64,000 bases of DNA from Leptidea sinapis (GCF_905404315.1 NC_066290.1:7687453-7751452); one strand, 5' to 3'; positions 29,413-40,094 are shown, counted from the first letter of the stretch. The notes: a model not told the origin generated them from the sequence alone. Made by a program: numbers and translations.

Positions 29413-30046
29413 AAATAAGAATAAACTTAATTTTAATAATAGGGCTGTATAAATTATTATTTTTTTATTTATATTTACAAATCAAAAAGTCAGATTTTAC
29501 ATTCGTCGCATTCGTATGCGCAAAGTAAAATCTTTATGAAGCTAATCAAAACTTATAAGTGCTTATGTTTCAAACTAGATCATAATCTTATTATCCTAGT
29601 GTTGAGTGCTTCTTGCATTATATTTGAAACTGGTTTGAATAAGCTTGATATTAAAAATTAACAATTTTAAATGCTAAAGTTTATTTCCGCTTAGAATTAC
29701 AATTAGAATTTGTGTCAGTCAACTTTTCCGATAGAATTGATTTCCTTGTTATAACGAGTTTCGCTAGGAATTAACCGCATTATTTTCATTAATAAGAATC
29801 ACTTCATATTGTTTAACTACTCAATATGGCGTACGGCAAGTACTGCCACGTTCCCGCGCAATTTTTTTGTAAACTGTTCGAATCTACCTGTTAAAACTAT
29901 TATTATTAGTCTTCACTGTATTATAAGTCCAAAGGGAAAAAGCACTTTCTAAAACCAAAAATCGAAAAGGCGTGCGTATTTCTAAGTGCTTCAGATTGAC
30001 TCACTCGGCTTTCAGTTCGTATTTCAAAATGCTTCAGATTGACTTA
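29413..30046. other. Intron 2 sequence with a short duplicated motif
   Basis: CTTCAGATTGACTCACTCGG (about 29989-30008) recurs as CTTCAGATTGACTTA at 30032-30046, where it is split by the MITE that follows. Otherwise AT-rich. Confidence 0.4.
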
Positions 30047-30372
30047 CAGCCGTTCCCAATATACTAATATCTATCATATAGAGATAAATTACTACTTTCT
30101 ACTGTCAGTAATTAGTTGTCAATAATCTGAAGCTGTACCAATATACTCGATAAGTCATTCTTATCGCCTTATATTGGGACGCGTGAATTGCAATTTCCAT
30201 ACAAACTTCTATCGCTGGTAAGCTATACGTCCTCCCATTGACAGACAGCGTGTACGGATAAGGTGAGTTACCGTCGATAAGTTTATTGGGACTGAAAAGT
30301 CAATGATAGTTACGATTTTTATCTCAAGTAGGACCGGAGATAGACTAAATAATTGAATATTGGGAACGGCCG
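30047..30372. mobile_element. Harbinger-like MITE with TTA target duplication
   Basis: The ends are CAGCCGTTCCCAATAT and ATATTGGGAACGGCCG, with TTA outside at 30044-30046 and 30373-30375. The 326-bp element splits a repeat unit: removing it with one TTA joins CAGATTGACTTA to CTCGGC, matching the intact unit just upstream. It is similar in end sequence to 16664-16873. Confidence 0.8.
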
Positions 30373-30375
30373 TTA

Positions 30376-32130
30376 CTCGGCACGCCATAGTTAACCACTC
30401 GTGTCGAATAAAAATTGTGTGGATTAGTGGCTTGTGACCTTACTCATTCTATTTGGCCGCATACAAGTTCGAATCATAGACGATAGAAATCGTCTCCGAT
30501 TGTCTTAACTCTTTTGCGTTGCTAAGAGATGTGCGGGGTTCTCTGCATCTTATATTACGGGGAGTGTTAGGAGGAAATTTTTCAGGCTATCCCAGAAGCC
30601 CAATATCACCATTGGATATATTCGTTGATGTCTGAAATTCCAACTTCGCGTTTCGCAATGAATTTCTTGCCTCGCACAGCGTCTTTGGGTAATGTTTGGC
30701 CGCTGCAGTAACCGGTATCCCCAACCTAATCAGATTTAGGGATATTTGAATATATAACCTTGAGTTTTGCTTCTTTACTTCTAGTTTTGCAGGTGTTTTC
30801 AATTTATTTTTATTCACTTTCCCTTACTGTGAGCTTTTTGCATGTTGCCCTCTTTAATATGACAAGATTCCTTGGTAATCTATTTCAACACAATGCCAGG
30901 CAAAAGAGATAGGAAGTGCGCCAAATCATTCTCAACAAATCTACGTTTACCATATCACTATTTTCACTTGATAATAATTATTTAAATCGTTTAAGTCAAA
31001 ATACATTCTTCTAAAGTTCTACACTATAGGATATTTCTACTAATCTTAATGGATATAAATCCAGTGTCCTGATATTTGTTTCCAGTGAACTCTTAATCTA
31101 ATGAACTAATTTTAATGGGGATTACTTCATGCAGTGCAGTTTAGTCCAACTTGAGAGATAGGATAGATTTTATTTCGATCTGGGACCCTTAATTATTTTT
31201 ATTTCCAATATTTGTTTTGCATGGACCAATTTATATTTAAGAATTTATTGAAGCACGGTTTGACAGTTCTGTGTGAAACAATTTCATTACAACAACGGGT
31301 AGCATTTTTTACGAAATTATTCTTGATGTTATGAAATGTTATTGACAAACTCATAAAAAACAGTATTTTATTTATTATGTACATCGTCTGTCGGGTCAGC
31401 TAGTTATAACCTAAAAGTTCTTTTGTATAATGGCAAAATGTGTAAGTCTACTGTAATATCTTAAATTTATTTTAATCGTGTCTCAGCTCGTGTATATCAT
31501 TTTATAAATACTATTGTCAAAAATTTTATAGGACCATATTGTAGTGAGAAATGGAGAAAAATAAACTGCATCTTCGAATAGAAACTACCATTTTAATTGG
31601 TCAAATTATTATAGGTAAAGCAATGAAACTTACAAAATATTTGTTTTACTTAATTGTATATCGCGCTCCCTTACACCGCTCAGACTTACTTACTTATAAG
31701 CTTGTGTCACCTCTCGAGCCGACTACAAGTTCTTTTGTTTCACAAAAAAATGTAAGCGAATTCAAATGAACATGTTCAGGCGGTTTGATAATATTACAAA
31801 AATAATGCATGCGTACAAAGTACACATGTCAGAAGTGAAACCTGCATTGTGCATGAACCTCTAAACTGCATATGAAATCCTGGTACATGTTGCTAGGATG
31901 CCACATGATTTCAACCGCTATGAAAGACATTACTATCACCGCTACCATATTTATGTTCTCCTGGTGTCTGTGTAGTAATATGACGTGCGCATGACGTCAG
32001 AATATATTAAGGTATACTCGCGTTATACATAAGATAATCTCTTCTTCAACTATGATCGCCTGGTACCAAAACTCTGTATAATGCTCCTGTCTTACTTTCT
32101 CCCACGTTAAATCTTATGAATTTATGTGTC
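30376..32130. other. Intron 2 sequence, few features
   Basis: 31040-31200 is an inverted partner of 36520-36645 (shared blocks CAGTGTCCTGAT and TTGAGAGATAGGATAG, or their complements). 31386-31406 is a Helentron-like 3' end (GTCGGGTCAGCTAGTTATA). No exon is needed or seen. Confidence 0.4.
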
Positions 32131-32281
32131 TATATACAGGGCGTCCCAAAGTTACGGGACATGAAGGGAAAGTACCTTAAATATCGTAGATAGGGTATTT
32201 TACTGAAAGAAGACTTTATGTCATTTTTAAAAGTTAGTAATTCTGCATTCAAAGATTTTCGGCACACACACCCTGTATATC
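32131..32281. mobile_element. MITE with TATACAGGG ends
   Basis: The ends are TATATACAGGGCGTCCCAAAG and ACACCCTGTATAT. The left 130 bp matches the arms of the long foldback element at 36640-37487, so this is a short deletion derivative of the same family. Confidence 0.7.
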
Positions 32282-32541
32282 TTTTTACTGTCACTTTTGT
32301 CATTTCATCGACTTACAAATCACAACGATACTAAAGAAGTTTTATCTTCAGAAAATCGGCAAACAATAGATAGTGTATATTATTAAGATATGCCATATCA
32401 TAATATTGTAAAATTGTGAAAAAATCCATCAATTCAATTATCAAATAATAATAATAGTCATTCGTATTTTGTTTAGTATCAGTTTTAAGTTTTGTTTTTT
32501 AATTTATAATTGTAATTGAGAATGTGTTCGCCATTTTCCAG

Positions 32542-32775
32542 ACACCAGTGACACCTTCACACTAATAGATGTAGCTGCCAACACTATGCTGTACATGTTC
32601 GCTGGATATGAGACTTCAGCTACGACGGGCCAGTTCGCAGCTTATGAGCTGGCTCGACATCCAGACATCCAAGCAAGAGCTAGAGATGAAATACTTACTG
32701 TGTTACAGAAGCACGGAGGGGAATGCACTTACGAGGCTCAGAACGAGATGACTTATTTAAATATGGTGCTCGACG
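32542..32775 (+). CDS. Cytochrome P450, exon 3 (I helix)
   Basis: The acceptor CCATTTTCCAG and donor GTAAGACG bound residues 295-372 (Asp295 is split across the intron). It carries the I-helix oxygen-activation motif AGYETS (315-320), matching (A/G)Gx(E/D)T(T/S), with the conserved Thr319. The J-helix region LARHPDIQARARDEI follows, then QNEMTYLNMVLD, the family block just before the K helix. One base (G) is carried to the next exon. Confidence 0.94.
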
Positions 32776-32934
32776 GTAAGACGATTTATATAGCAGCTAT
32801 AGCAGGAAATAAAACAAGGATACTATTACCTGTTACGAAGTGATCATTGTCACTCATGCACTCTTGTAAATACTAGTGGAAACATCAAAAGCGGGTGTTC
32901 TTTATTACTTATTATTTATGAACCAAAGTTACCG

Positions 32935-33470
32935 ACGTAGTCCAAATGATTGCGAAACTGAAGTGGCAGTGGGCAGGTCCCATAGTTCGACGGACAGATG
33001 GCCGTTGGGGCATTTCCCTTCCCATGGACTTATCAACCTTTCGGTTATAAAGATCTACATCCCATTTGCGCCAAGCCACTACGACTCCGCCACCAATGGA
33101 GGGGCACTGATAACCAGTGAGCTCCCCCATAGCCCCCGTGTCGGTAAAGCTACCTCCACCACGTTTGACGGGTAACCGAAGAGGAACCTTACCGAACCAT
33201 CTACTTCAGGTCAATTGAAGGCCACCGCGCCCGTTGCTCGGATAACCGAGATGAGGTGGCTACTTGGCCGTTGGGGCAGTAAAGTCCTCGAATGGCCACC
33301 ACGTACCTGAAGACGCAGTGTTGGCAGGCCCCCCACAAGATGGACCAACGATCTCGTCAAGATCGCCGGAATTCGTTGGATGAGGGCAGCACAGGACCGA
33401 ATCTTTGGGGGCGGCCTTTGTTCAGCAGTGGACGTCTTCCAGCTGATGATGATGATGTACTTTATTTGAA
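32935..33470 (+). pseudogene. RTE-like LINE C-terminus, interrupted by a 253-bp insertion
   Basis: Before the break: LKWQWAG, VRRTDGRWG. After it: SKVLEWPPRT, then GRPPTRWTND, KIAGIRWMRAAQDRIFGG with frame changes, and QQWTSSS-like text before the stop. The break at 33000-33012/33266-33278 is a clean insertion. It lies in P450 intron 3. Confidence 0.7.
33013..33265. mobile_element. Insert of unknown class with a 13-bp target duplication
   Basis: GGCCGTTGGGGCA is found at 33000-33012 and 33266-33278. The 253-bp insert is GC-rich. On the minus strand it has an open stretch (33130 downwards) reading MGELTGYQCPSIGGGVVVAW and then RKWDVDLYNRK. There is no A tail. It could be a 5'- and 3'-trimmed LINE piece or a SINE body. 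Confidence 0.6.
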
Positions 33471-33737
33471 GATAGACATGTCATAAAATAAATATTTAAG
33501 TTCTAGAGAACAGGAGCAATGGCGTCATTTGAAATTTATATCGACCATTAGGAATAAAGAGCTTGATGATGTCGGTGGATGTCTAGAAGTTTTCGTAGTA
33601 AAAGTATTTGGAGAAGTAAAATTTATGTTTTGTTGGGCCGTTATTGTGGTATAAGTCTCCTCCAATTCCTTCTATTGTTTACTGTCTTTTCTTCTCTTAC
33701 TTTTCTAGTCTTCAGACCGAAGCACTTTAAGGCGCCG

Positions 33738-33930
33738 GAGCTAGTGAAATTACTGGGCAAATGAGACTTAACATCTTATCTCTCAAGGTGACGAGCGCAA
33801 TTGTTGTGCCGCTGAAAATTATTGGGTGTTTCAAGAATCCTGAATGGCACTGCATTATAATGGGCAAGGTGTATCAATTACCATCAACTGAACGTCCTAC
33901 TCGTCGAATCCCTTATTTGAATAAAAAATG
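33738..33930 (+). repeat. SINE-like repeat (family S) in P450 intron 3
   Basis: AGTGAAATTACTGGGCAAAT, hairpin core with changed arms (GTGCCGCTGAAAATT), and a tail ACGTCCTACTCGTCGAATCC followed by an A-rich end. Confidence 0.7.
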
Positions 33931-34410
33931 CAGTTTGGTTATGGTCACCTTTCTACCTTTACGTAGTACAGTTGCTACAGTTCTACGGTATAGTTTGTGC
34001 TGCAACTAAACTTAAACTGAGTACGAAGTGTGAGATTTTGGCATGATGTTTTATTGCCGTCTATGATGTTTTCCTCTCCTTTCACTAGATGGCGCTCTTT
34101 CGACGCTATACAAATAGTAGTTAACTTTTACGCGATCTGTTATACCCTTAAAATGTAGGGCATAAGGCTGATTAAGCATTTATGAAATATACACCACGAC
34201 CTAACGGGAGCAAGGGCAGTAATTAGTCAGTCAATCGCGGGTCTTTTATTCTAATAAACGTGTTTTAATTAAAGTACTGTATCTACCATATCTATATTCA
34301 CTGTATCTTTTCCACTGTTTTATTAATAATTGTATTTGTGAGTAATAAACATTGCTTTTTAAAAAGGGATATCTTCATTTTTTTTTGTTTTAACATTATA
34401 TAACTTGCAG
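33931..34410. other. Intron 3 sequence, nothing recognised
   Basis: AT-rich up to the polypyrimidine tract and the acceptor TAACTTGCAG at 34410. Confidence 0.4.
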
Positions 34411-34662
34411 AGACAATGCGAATACATCCACCAATGCGAGCATTGTTCCGAAGATGCACGAAAGACTTCAGATTACCAGACAGTGATGTGGTAATTGAGG
34501 AAGGCACGCTAGTATTTATTCCGATACATTCGATTCAAATGGATCCGGATATATTCGACGATCCGCAGCGTTTTGATCCAGAACGATTTACACCAGAGAG
34601 GAAGGTGAAAATGCATCCATGCCATTGGATGCCGTTTGGGGAAGGACCACGCAAGTGTTTAG
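34411..34662 (+). CDS. Cytochrome P450, exon 4 (K helix to heme-binding loop)
   Basis: Residues 373-456. Glu373 is split across intron 3 and starts the ExxR motif ETMR (373-376), which locks the K helix to the meander. DPERF (428-432) is the PERF motif and supplies the third partner residue. HWMPFGEGPRKCLG carries the complete heme signature FxxGxRxCxG; Cys455 is the axial heme thiolate. The donor GTCAGTAT directly follows the Leu after this Cys, so the signature glycine is split over intron 4. All catalytic landmarks are intact, so this is not a pseudogene on sequence grounds. Confidence 0.95.
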
Positions 34663-34794
34663 GTCAGTATGTGACGATAAGATCCATATTGGTGGAAATT
34701 GCTTTGACTATTGAGAGTTGAAATTCCTAAAATCTCATCAAATAATTAGGAAAAATTATTAGGAATCTCAATTCACCTTTTAATATGGTTAAAT

Positions 34795-34965
34795 TACTAA
34801 CGCTTGCTTTCTGGACCTGTCAAAGGCATTTGACCTGGTTTCCTATGATATGCTAATGGGCTAAGATGGAGAAAGCCAATATTCCGTCAGAACTCATCAA
34901 TATCTTTAAATATTGGTATGCAAATCAGGTCAACAATGTTCGATGGTCAGGATTCTTATCTCGCC
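34795..34965 (+). pseudogene. LINE RT fragment in P450 intron 4
   Basis: The plus strand reads FLDLSKAFDLVSYDMLMG and, after a frame change, KANIPSELINIFKYWYANQV. It is the LDLSKAFD catalytic block and downstream thumb-like region of a non-LTR RT. Only this block remains. Confidence 0.65.
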
Positions 34966-35080
34966 CGAAAGTAAATAAAATCGAAAACAAAATTTAATTA
35001 TTTTCTCGCTCTCGCGACCTCTCGCGTTCCGTGCGAGCGCTCTTTCCAACAGAGCCAACCATTCGAGTGACGTAACGTCA
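34966..35080 (-). repeat. tRNA-derived SINE, minus copy of an inverted pair
   Basis: On the minus strand: TTGGCTCTGTTGGAAAGAGC (A-box-like) then GAGGTCGCGAGAGCGAG in place of the B box, then AATTAAATTTTGTTTTCGAT. It faces away from the plus copy at 35144-35260 and may be about 180 bases from it in hairpin form. Confidence 0.6.
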
Positions 35081-35143
35081 TAAAATCTTGTATGCTTTGT
35101 TCAACTCTCAGGTTGTGGCTTCATCTACAGGATCTACTATACA

Positions 35144-35260
35144 GTTGATAACCTGCTCAGTTGGAAAGAGCGGTCGCGGGTTCGAGTCCCGCATCGTTCA
35201 TTAAATTTTGTTTTCAGGTTTATTTGTGTAATTAATCCCACAAGTGAGGGTTTTTCACTT
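35144..35260 (+). repeat. tRNA-derived SINE, plus copy of an inverted pair
   Basis: CTGCTCAGTTGGAAAGAGCG resembles an A box and GTCGCGGGTTCGAGTCCCGC is a canonical B-box arm (GGTTCGAGTCC). The body ATTAAATTTTGTTTTCAGG matches the other SINE copies. It ends 38 bases before the acceptor of P450 exon 5. Confidence 0.7.
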
Positions 35261-35297
35261 TCAAAACATAACAAATTGTTTACACTTTAATTTATAG

Positions 35298-35467
35298 GAC
35301 TTCGACAGGGCTACGTGCAGTCAAAATTGGCGCTTGTGAAAATATTACAGAAATATGAATTATTACTTGACGAACGAATGCAGGGTCCCCTGAAGATGAA
35401 GTCTTCATCCCTGGCCTGTGCCTTCGAGCAGGGAGTATGGATAAAATTAAGGAAATTAGATTCGTAG
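35298..35467 (+). CDS. Cytochrome P450, exon 5 (C-terminus)
   Basis: The acceptor is TTTAATTTATAG. The first two bases complete Gly457 of the heme signature. Residues 458-512 follow: LRQGYVQSKLALVKIL is the L helix that packs against the heme, then ACAFEQGVWIKLRKLDS and TAG at 35465. The total of 512 residues is the normal size for insect microsomal P450s. Five exons with intron phases 2, 1, 1, 1 is more than the one or two introns common in lepidopteran CYP6 genes, so the exact family within the CYP3 clan is left open. Confidence 0.93.
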
Positions 35468-35479
35468 AATGTATTTTGT

Positions 35480-35485
35480 AATAAA
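35480..35485 (+). terminator. Poly(A) signal of the P450 gene
   Basis: AATAAA 13 bases after the stop. A second AATAAA lies at 35532-35537. Either could be used. Confidence 0.55.
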
Positions 35486-35802
35486 TTCCTATCATAGTTA
35501 AGTAATGGTTTTATAATGTTTTAAGTATGGAAATAAAAGACTTGTTGACTGTATCAAATGTTTTTAATTACTAAACAGAATATAATTAACGAAGACCACC
35601 TTTTACTTGGTATTCCTACTTTTCTTTCACCTGTGGTACTTCTCGATTTTCTTGTTTGTGTTATTCCATATCTTATCTATGAGTCTATGATGACTGGCAA
35701 AAAATCAAGCGGTCGTCCTCCAACAAGAGGGACCGACTAAATGAAAGAATAATCATCATTGGCGTACAATAAAGAATTAGAATTCCAATCGATGACATCT
35801 TA

Positions 35803-35965
35803 TCTTACACTCGCTATACGTCAGTCACTTTGTTTTAGTATGCGTGCGTTCGCTGAAAATAGACGCTAACAGTGTGCCGCTATTTTCTTCGACATATTCA
35901 CAGCTGCCACAGTCTGTCTAGACGTATAAATAATCCAAGTGTTTGCGGACAAAGTATTAAGTAAC
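35803..35965 (+). repeat. Dispersed repeat (family D2), left part
   Basis: TCTTACACTCGCTATACGTC, CAGCTGCCACAGTCTGTCTA and GACGTATAAATAATCC match 48726-48850 in order. The right part of the same repeat appears only at 40095-40440, 4.1 kb further on. Confidence 0.65.
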
Positions 35966-35986
35966 TTAGAATACGCTTCGCAAGCA

Positions 35987-36170
35987 ATGACGGTCAGCTT
36001 ATGGTAATCGATACGCTTTGCCCATTATAGTGCAGTGCCGCTCAGGATTCTTGAAAAACCCAAAAATTCTCAGCGGCACAGACAGACATAAGATAACACA
36101 ATAATGTTAGACATTACCTACTGCTTCACGACAGAAATAGGCATCCTGTGCAAAGGAGCCTACAACTTGT
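35987..36170 (-). repeat. SINE-like repeat (family S)
   Basis: GTCAGCTTATGGTAATCGAT, hairpin arms GTGCCGCTCAGGATT and AATTCTCAGCGGCAC, and head ACTGCTTCACGACAGAAATA on the plus strand, so it is a minus-strand copy. Confidence 0.65.
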
Positions 36171-36179
36171 TAACGTATC

Positions 36180-36510
36180 GAAAAACTGCAAAAGAGATTA
36201 ATGAGACACCTACAAAATAGGGCATAAATTAAATTATATAGCTACTTTCATCTCCTATCGTTGTCCAAAAAACGCGGCATTGCAGATATATTGTTATTGA
36301 TGAAAATCGCAAATGAGCCAGTTGATTATCCAGATGTAAGCTCTGCTACGTCTTTGCCCACATAGCAAAGTCCTTAAAACAATGCAATGCCTTTTTGAAC
36401 CTCTAGTGAATTCTAACTACAGATGAAACAGCTTTATGATCAGATCTGCGCACAACTTTAATAGTCTACCGGTTGATATAAATATTGATCTATCTGGTAG
36501 TTACTTCAAA
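36180..36510 (+). pseudogene. Possible LINE C-terminal remnant
   Basis: Frames contain RRGIADILLLMKIANEPVDY, reminiscent of the RR..LD..FL.K..N post-RT pattern of LINE proteins. Many stops. Weak. Confidence 0.35.
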
Positions 36511-36639
36511 TATTGGAAATTAAAATAATTATGGGTTCCAAATCGAAATAAAAACTATCCTATCTCTTACGTTGGACTAAACTGCACAACATTAAAATCC
36601 GTTTATAAGTTTAGGGAAATCATCAGGACACTGGATTTA

Positions 36640-37487
36640 TATACAGGATGTCCCAAAGTTATGGGACATGAAGGGAAAGTACCTTAAATATCGAAGATAG
36701 GCTATTTTACTGAAACAAGACTTAATGTTATTTTTAAAAGTTAGTAATTCTGCATTCAAAGATTTTCTAAAAATTTCTTGCCTCGTCTGCTAATCGAACC
36801 GACTTAAATTTAAAAAAAGAACACCCCTACTCTTATGATGCCAATCGAAAGAAAGGCCAAAAACTAATAACTCTTCTTAAGTAACATAGTATTTTAAAAT
36901 AAAGTAGTCAATTAAATGGGTATTTTTTTGTAAATTAATTTATTAAATGCTCAAAATGTGATCCCTCTTGTCTTACGCAAATCGCCAATCTTTTAATGAG
37001 TCCGCTGCCTGTTGATTTTCTTATCATTTAATACTCGATATGATAGGGCACAATTCTGTTTGTAACTCGCCCACGTTCTCGTATCGCTTTTTGTATAGCA
37101 TATCGCTCACGTATCCCCAAAAGAAGAAATCTAATGGTGTAAGGTCCGGGGATCTGGCCGGCCATCTAATTGGTCCATTCGTACCAATCCAAGTAGGAAA
37201 ACATTCATTTTACGTTGTTCCTTTCTTTTAAAATACTATGTTTCTTAAGAAGAGTTATTAGTTTTTGGCCATTCTTTCGATTGGCATCATAAATGTAGGG
37301 GTGATTTTTTTTTTACATTTCAGTCGGTTCGATTCCCAGACAAGGCAAGTAATTTTTAGAAAACCATTGAATGCAAAAGTACTAACTTTTAAAAATAACA
37401 TTAAGTCTTCTTTCAGTAAAATAGCCTATCTTTGATATGTAAGGTACTTTCCCTTCATGTTCCATAACTTTGGGACACTCTGTATAC
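36640..37487 (-). mobile_element. Long-TIR foldback element with a transposase remnant
   Basis: The outer arms of about 260 bp (36640-36900 and 37226-37487) are inverted copies, both starting at TATACAG-type ends. Shared blocks include ACATGAAGGGAAAGTACCTT, ACTTTTAAAAATAACATTAA and TTTGGCCATTCTTTCGATTG, or their complements. The middle encodes on the minus strand WIGTNGPIRWPARSPDLTPL followed by DFFFWGYVSDML, the third catalytic block of an IS630/Tc1-type transposase (PDLTPLDF). This makes it a deletion derivative of such a transposon. The MITE at 32131-32281 shares its left end. Confidence 0.75.
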
Positions 37488-37494
37488 GTAGGTT

Positions 37495-38817
37495 ACACTA
37501 AAAGTTTTGGGTTACTTAAAAAAACAACATGTCATTACCAATATATTATGTATATTGCTTTTCAAAATACCCTCCTTTAAATTTTAAATATTTTTTCATG
37601 CGATCGAATCGTTTTTTAAAACAGGAGGACCACATATCTGAAGGAATGATTTCTATGTGCTGATTGAACGCTATCACTGCCACTTCGGGATTGGTAAAAG
37701 TGAAACCTCTCATCAAATCTTTAATTTTGGGAAAAATACAGAAATCACAGGGTGCTAGATCGGGGTTATATGCAGGATAGGTGACGAGTTATACTTTTAC
37801 GGAAGCTAAAAATGACTTAGTTTTGTTGGCCGTGTGTGAAGAAGCGTTGTCACGATGTAGGAAAAACGCGGCTTTTTGGTCGTCTTTCGCGAACTTTTTT
37901 TAACACCCTGGGTAAACAAATGGTAGAATATCACTCGTTAATAACAGTCTTTTGATCTACAAGTGGAATTGTGCAGATGGGACCCGTAGCTGAGAAAAAC
38001 AATACGATATTTTTTTATCATCGTTTCTCACTTTTGTTGGCCTGTTCTCATCTTCAAACACCCATTCACAAGATTGCTGTTTTTTTCTGGTTCAAAACAA
38101 TAAATCTGCGTTTTGTCTCCTGTTACAATTTCATAAACAGCATTAGAATGTCCGTTGTCGTACGTCATTATCATTTGTGAGCACCATTCCACGCGAGCCT
38201 GCTTCTGCTCCGCTGTTAGTTCATGAGGGCAGAGGGATCCAACGACAACAAAGTTTCCGAACTTTCATTTCTTCGTGTAAAATTTTCTTAATTTTACTCA
38301 TACCAATCCTCAATAGTCCTCGAATTGCCTAATAGGTACTCCACGGGTTTTCTTCAATAAGCCGCTTAACAGTAGCCACATTATTTTCGTTGACGGTAGT
38401 TGAAGGCCGCCTTTCAAGAAATTCGTCATTTCAAGAAACCCGACCTCTCTCAAATTCAGCAAACCAAAGCCTCACGGTGCTCAAGCAAGGTGCTTCTCTC
38501 CCAAAAGCATTTTGAAGACGAGCGGCACAGTCTTGCAGAGAGGGAGAACATTTAAATAAAAGAAATATAAAACTCATAAAAAATCATCGCTCTAAAATCC
38601 TTTCGAGTTAATTCCATTTTTGTTGCGTTCGTAGAACTTTGACACAGTAGACATATGTACTGTCTACTATGACTTTGATGTGTGATAAAAAACAATTGAC
38701 AAATGATTTCACGCCAATTGTTTTTTTTTTATTACTAAGAAGGTTGCAACGTTTCAAAAAATAAAACATTCAAATTCAAATAGTTCCGATTAGCTAGAAT
38801 TGCAAAACTTTTAGTGT
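37495..38817 (-). mobile_element. Mariner element, decayed, both ends present
   Basis: The ends are ACACTAAAAGTTTTGGG (37495) and CAAAACTTTTAGTGT (to 38817), inverted. The 1.32-kb length is normal for mariner. It sits right beside the long foldback element and about 170 bp before a second mariner relict. Confidence 0.75.
37546..38616 (-). pseudogene. Mariner transposase (DD34D type), broken
   Basis: On the minus strand the frame starts MELTRKDFRAMIFYEF, then passes through frameshifts and stops to DCAARLQNAFGREAP, LWFAEFERGR, the block IVTGDKTQIY (first Asp kept), HRDNASSHTANKTKSF (second Asp kept), NPDLAPCDF (third Asp kept) and ends KGGYFEKQYT. All three catalytic aspartates survive, but early stops prevent a full protein. 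Confidence 0.8.
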
Positions 38818-38989
38818 GCCCCATGTATTAAGAAGATTAGGTGTTGAAGTATAAAATTGCCGTTTTATTGTAATAGGTACTTCCAATTGACATAGATTGA
38901 GATTTTTGAGTGAAACTTTTTTCACATGGTACCTATGTCGTTCTTCTTTTAAAAAATGTGCATTACATTAACAACTTTCAGTTGTTTTT

Positions 38990-39925
38990 GAATTCGAGAT
39001 CCGACGCGGAACTAACGTGACAGAAACAGCAGAAATATCTATGTTGCGTTTTTAGAGGGAACTGCTGAATCTTGATGATTTACTATTGATTTTTATTTCA
39101 ATGCTTTTGTGATGGAAACTTTGATTTGAAGAACGAACGACGTGGAAGATGCCCACACAGGTGCCTAACAATGAATTTAAAAAAACTATCCCGGAATTAG
39201 CGGCATGATTTAATGTTACCTTACCAACAATAATGACTCATTTGTGTCGAATCAATAAAATGAAAAAATATGAAAAATGGGTGCAACAAGCTTTGACCGA
39301 TCTGCAAAAAGAAACACGTGTTGAAACTTGTGTTGTCTTGTTGAATCGATACAGAAATAAAGGAGTATTGGATCGAACTGTGACATGCGATGAAAGGTGG
39401 ATTCTTTTCAATAACTGTAAGCGGAAAATGCAATGGCTGATCCCAAGTCAAACGCCGCGACAGTGTCCCAGGAAAGTTTACTCATGAAAAGGTTATGGTA
39501 ACTGTTTGGTGGTCTCAGCATGGTCGTAATCTGCTATTCACTATAGGTTTCTCCGATCTGGTCAAGCAATAAAGGCAGACATCTACTGTGCCGAACTCCG
39601 AACATGATAGCAAAACTAACAGTGAAACAGCCACGACTCATGAATCGATCTTCACCATTATTGCTCCATGATAACGTGAGACCTCATACAGCACGAGAAA
39701 CTGTTGTAACTCGCCCTGCGTATTCGCCAAATCTCCAATACCACTTTTTTCGTGATTTGGACAATTTTCTACGTGATAATATATTCTTCTCAGGAGGCTG
39801 TAAAAATGCTTTCACGCAGTTGACAAACTGAATCTAGATCACCACAGTTCCATCGCAAAGGCATAAATGAGCTTCCTATAAAATGGCAGCAATGCATAGA
39901 AAATAATGGAAATTATTTTGATTAA
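38990..39925 (+). pseudogene. Second mariner transposase relict
   Basis: Plus-strand pieces read VPNNEFKKTIPELAA, VTLPTIMTHLCRIN, VTCDERWILFNNCKRKMQWL (first Asp), VMVTVWWSQHG, RLMNRSSPLLLHDNVRPHTA (second Asp), then PAYSPNLQYHFFRDLDNFLR. In the last block SPDLAPTDYHFF is the usual form; here the stretch holding the third Asp is missing. Stops and frameshifts are frequent. I found no clear inverted repeats. Confidence 0.75.
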
Positions 39926-40094
39926 ATAAATATGTTAAATTAAAAAAAAAACGAATTAAATATTTTCAGTAGACCGTACAAATCGGTAATATCATACTTT
40001 AACCCAATGATATTATAGTATTGCCTCTAATGTTTTGTAAACAGTCCTGAAAAACTTTAAAATAAAAAGAAATACGTTTGAGTATATTGTAGTA

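Noticed and set aside
35144..35215. Possible functional tRNA gene
   Set aside because: Only the A-box-like and B-box arms fit. No acceptor stem or anticodon arm closes, and the SINE body follows; copies occur elsewhere.
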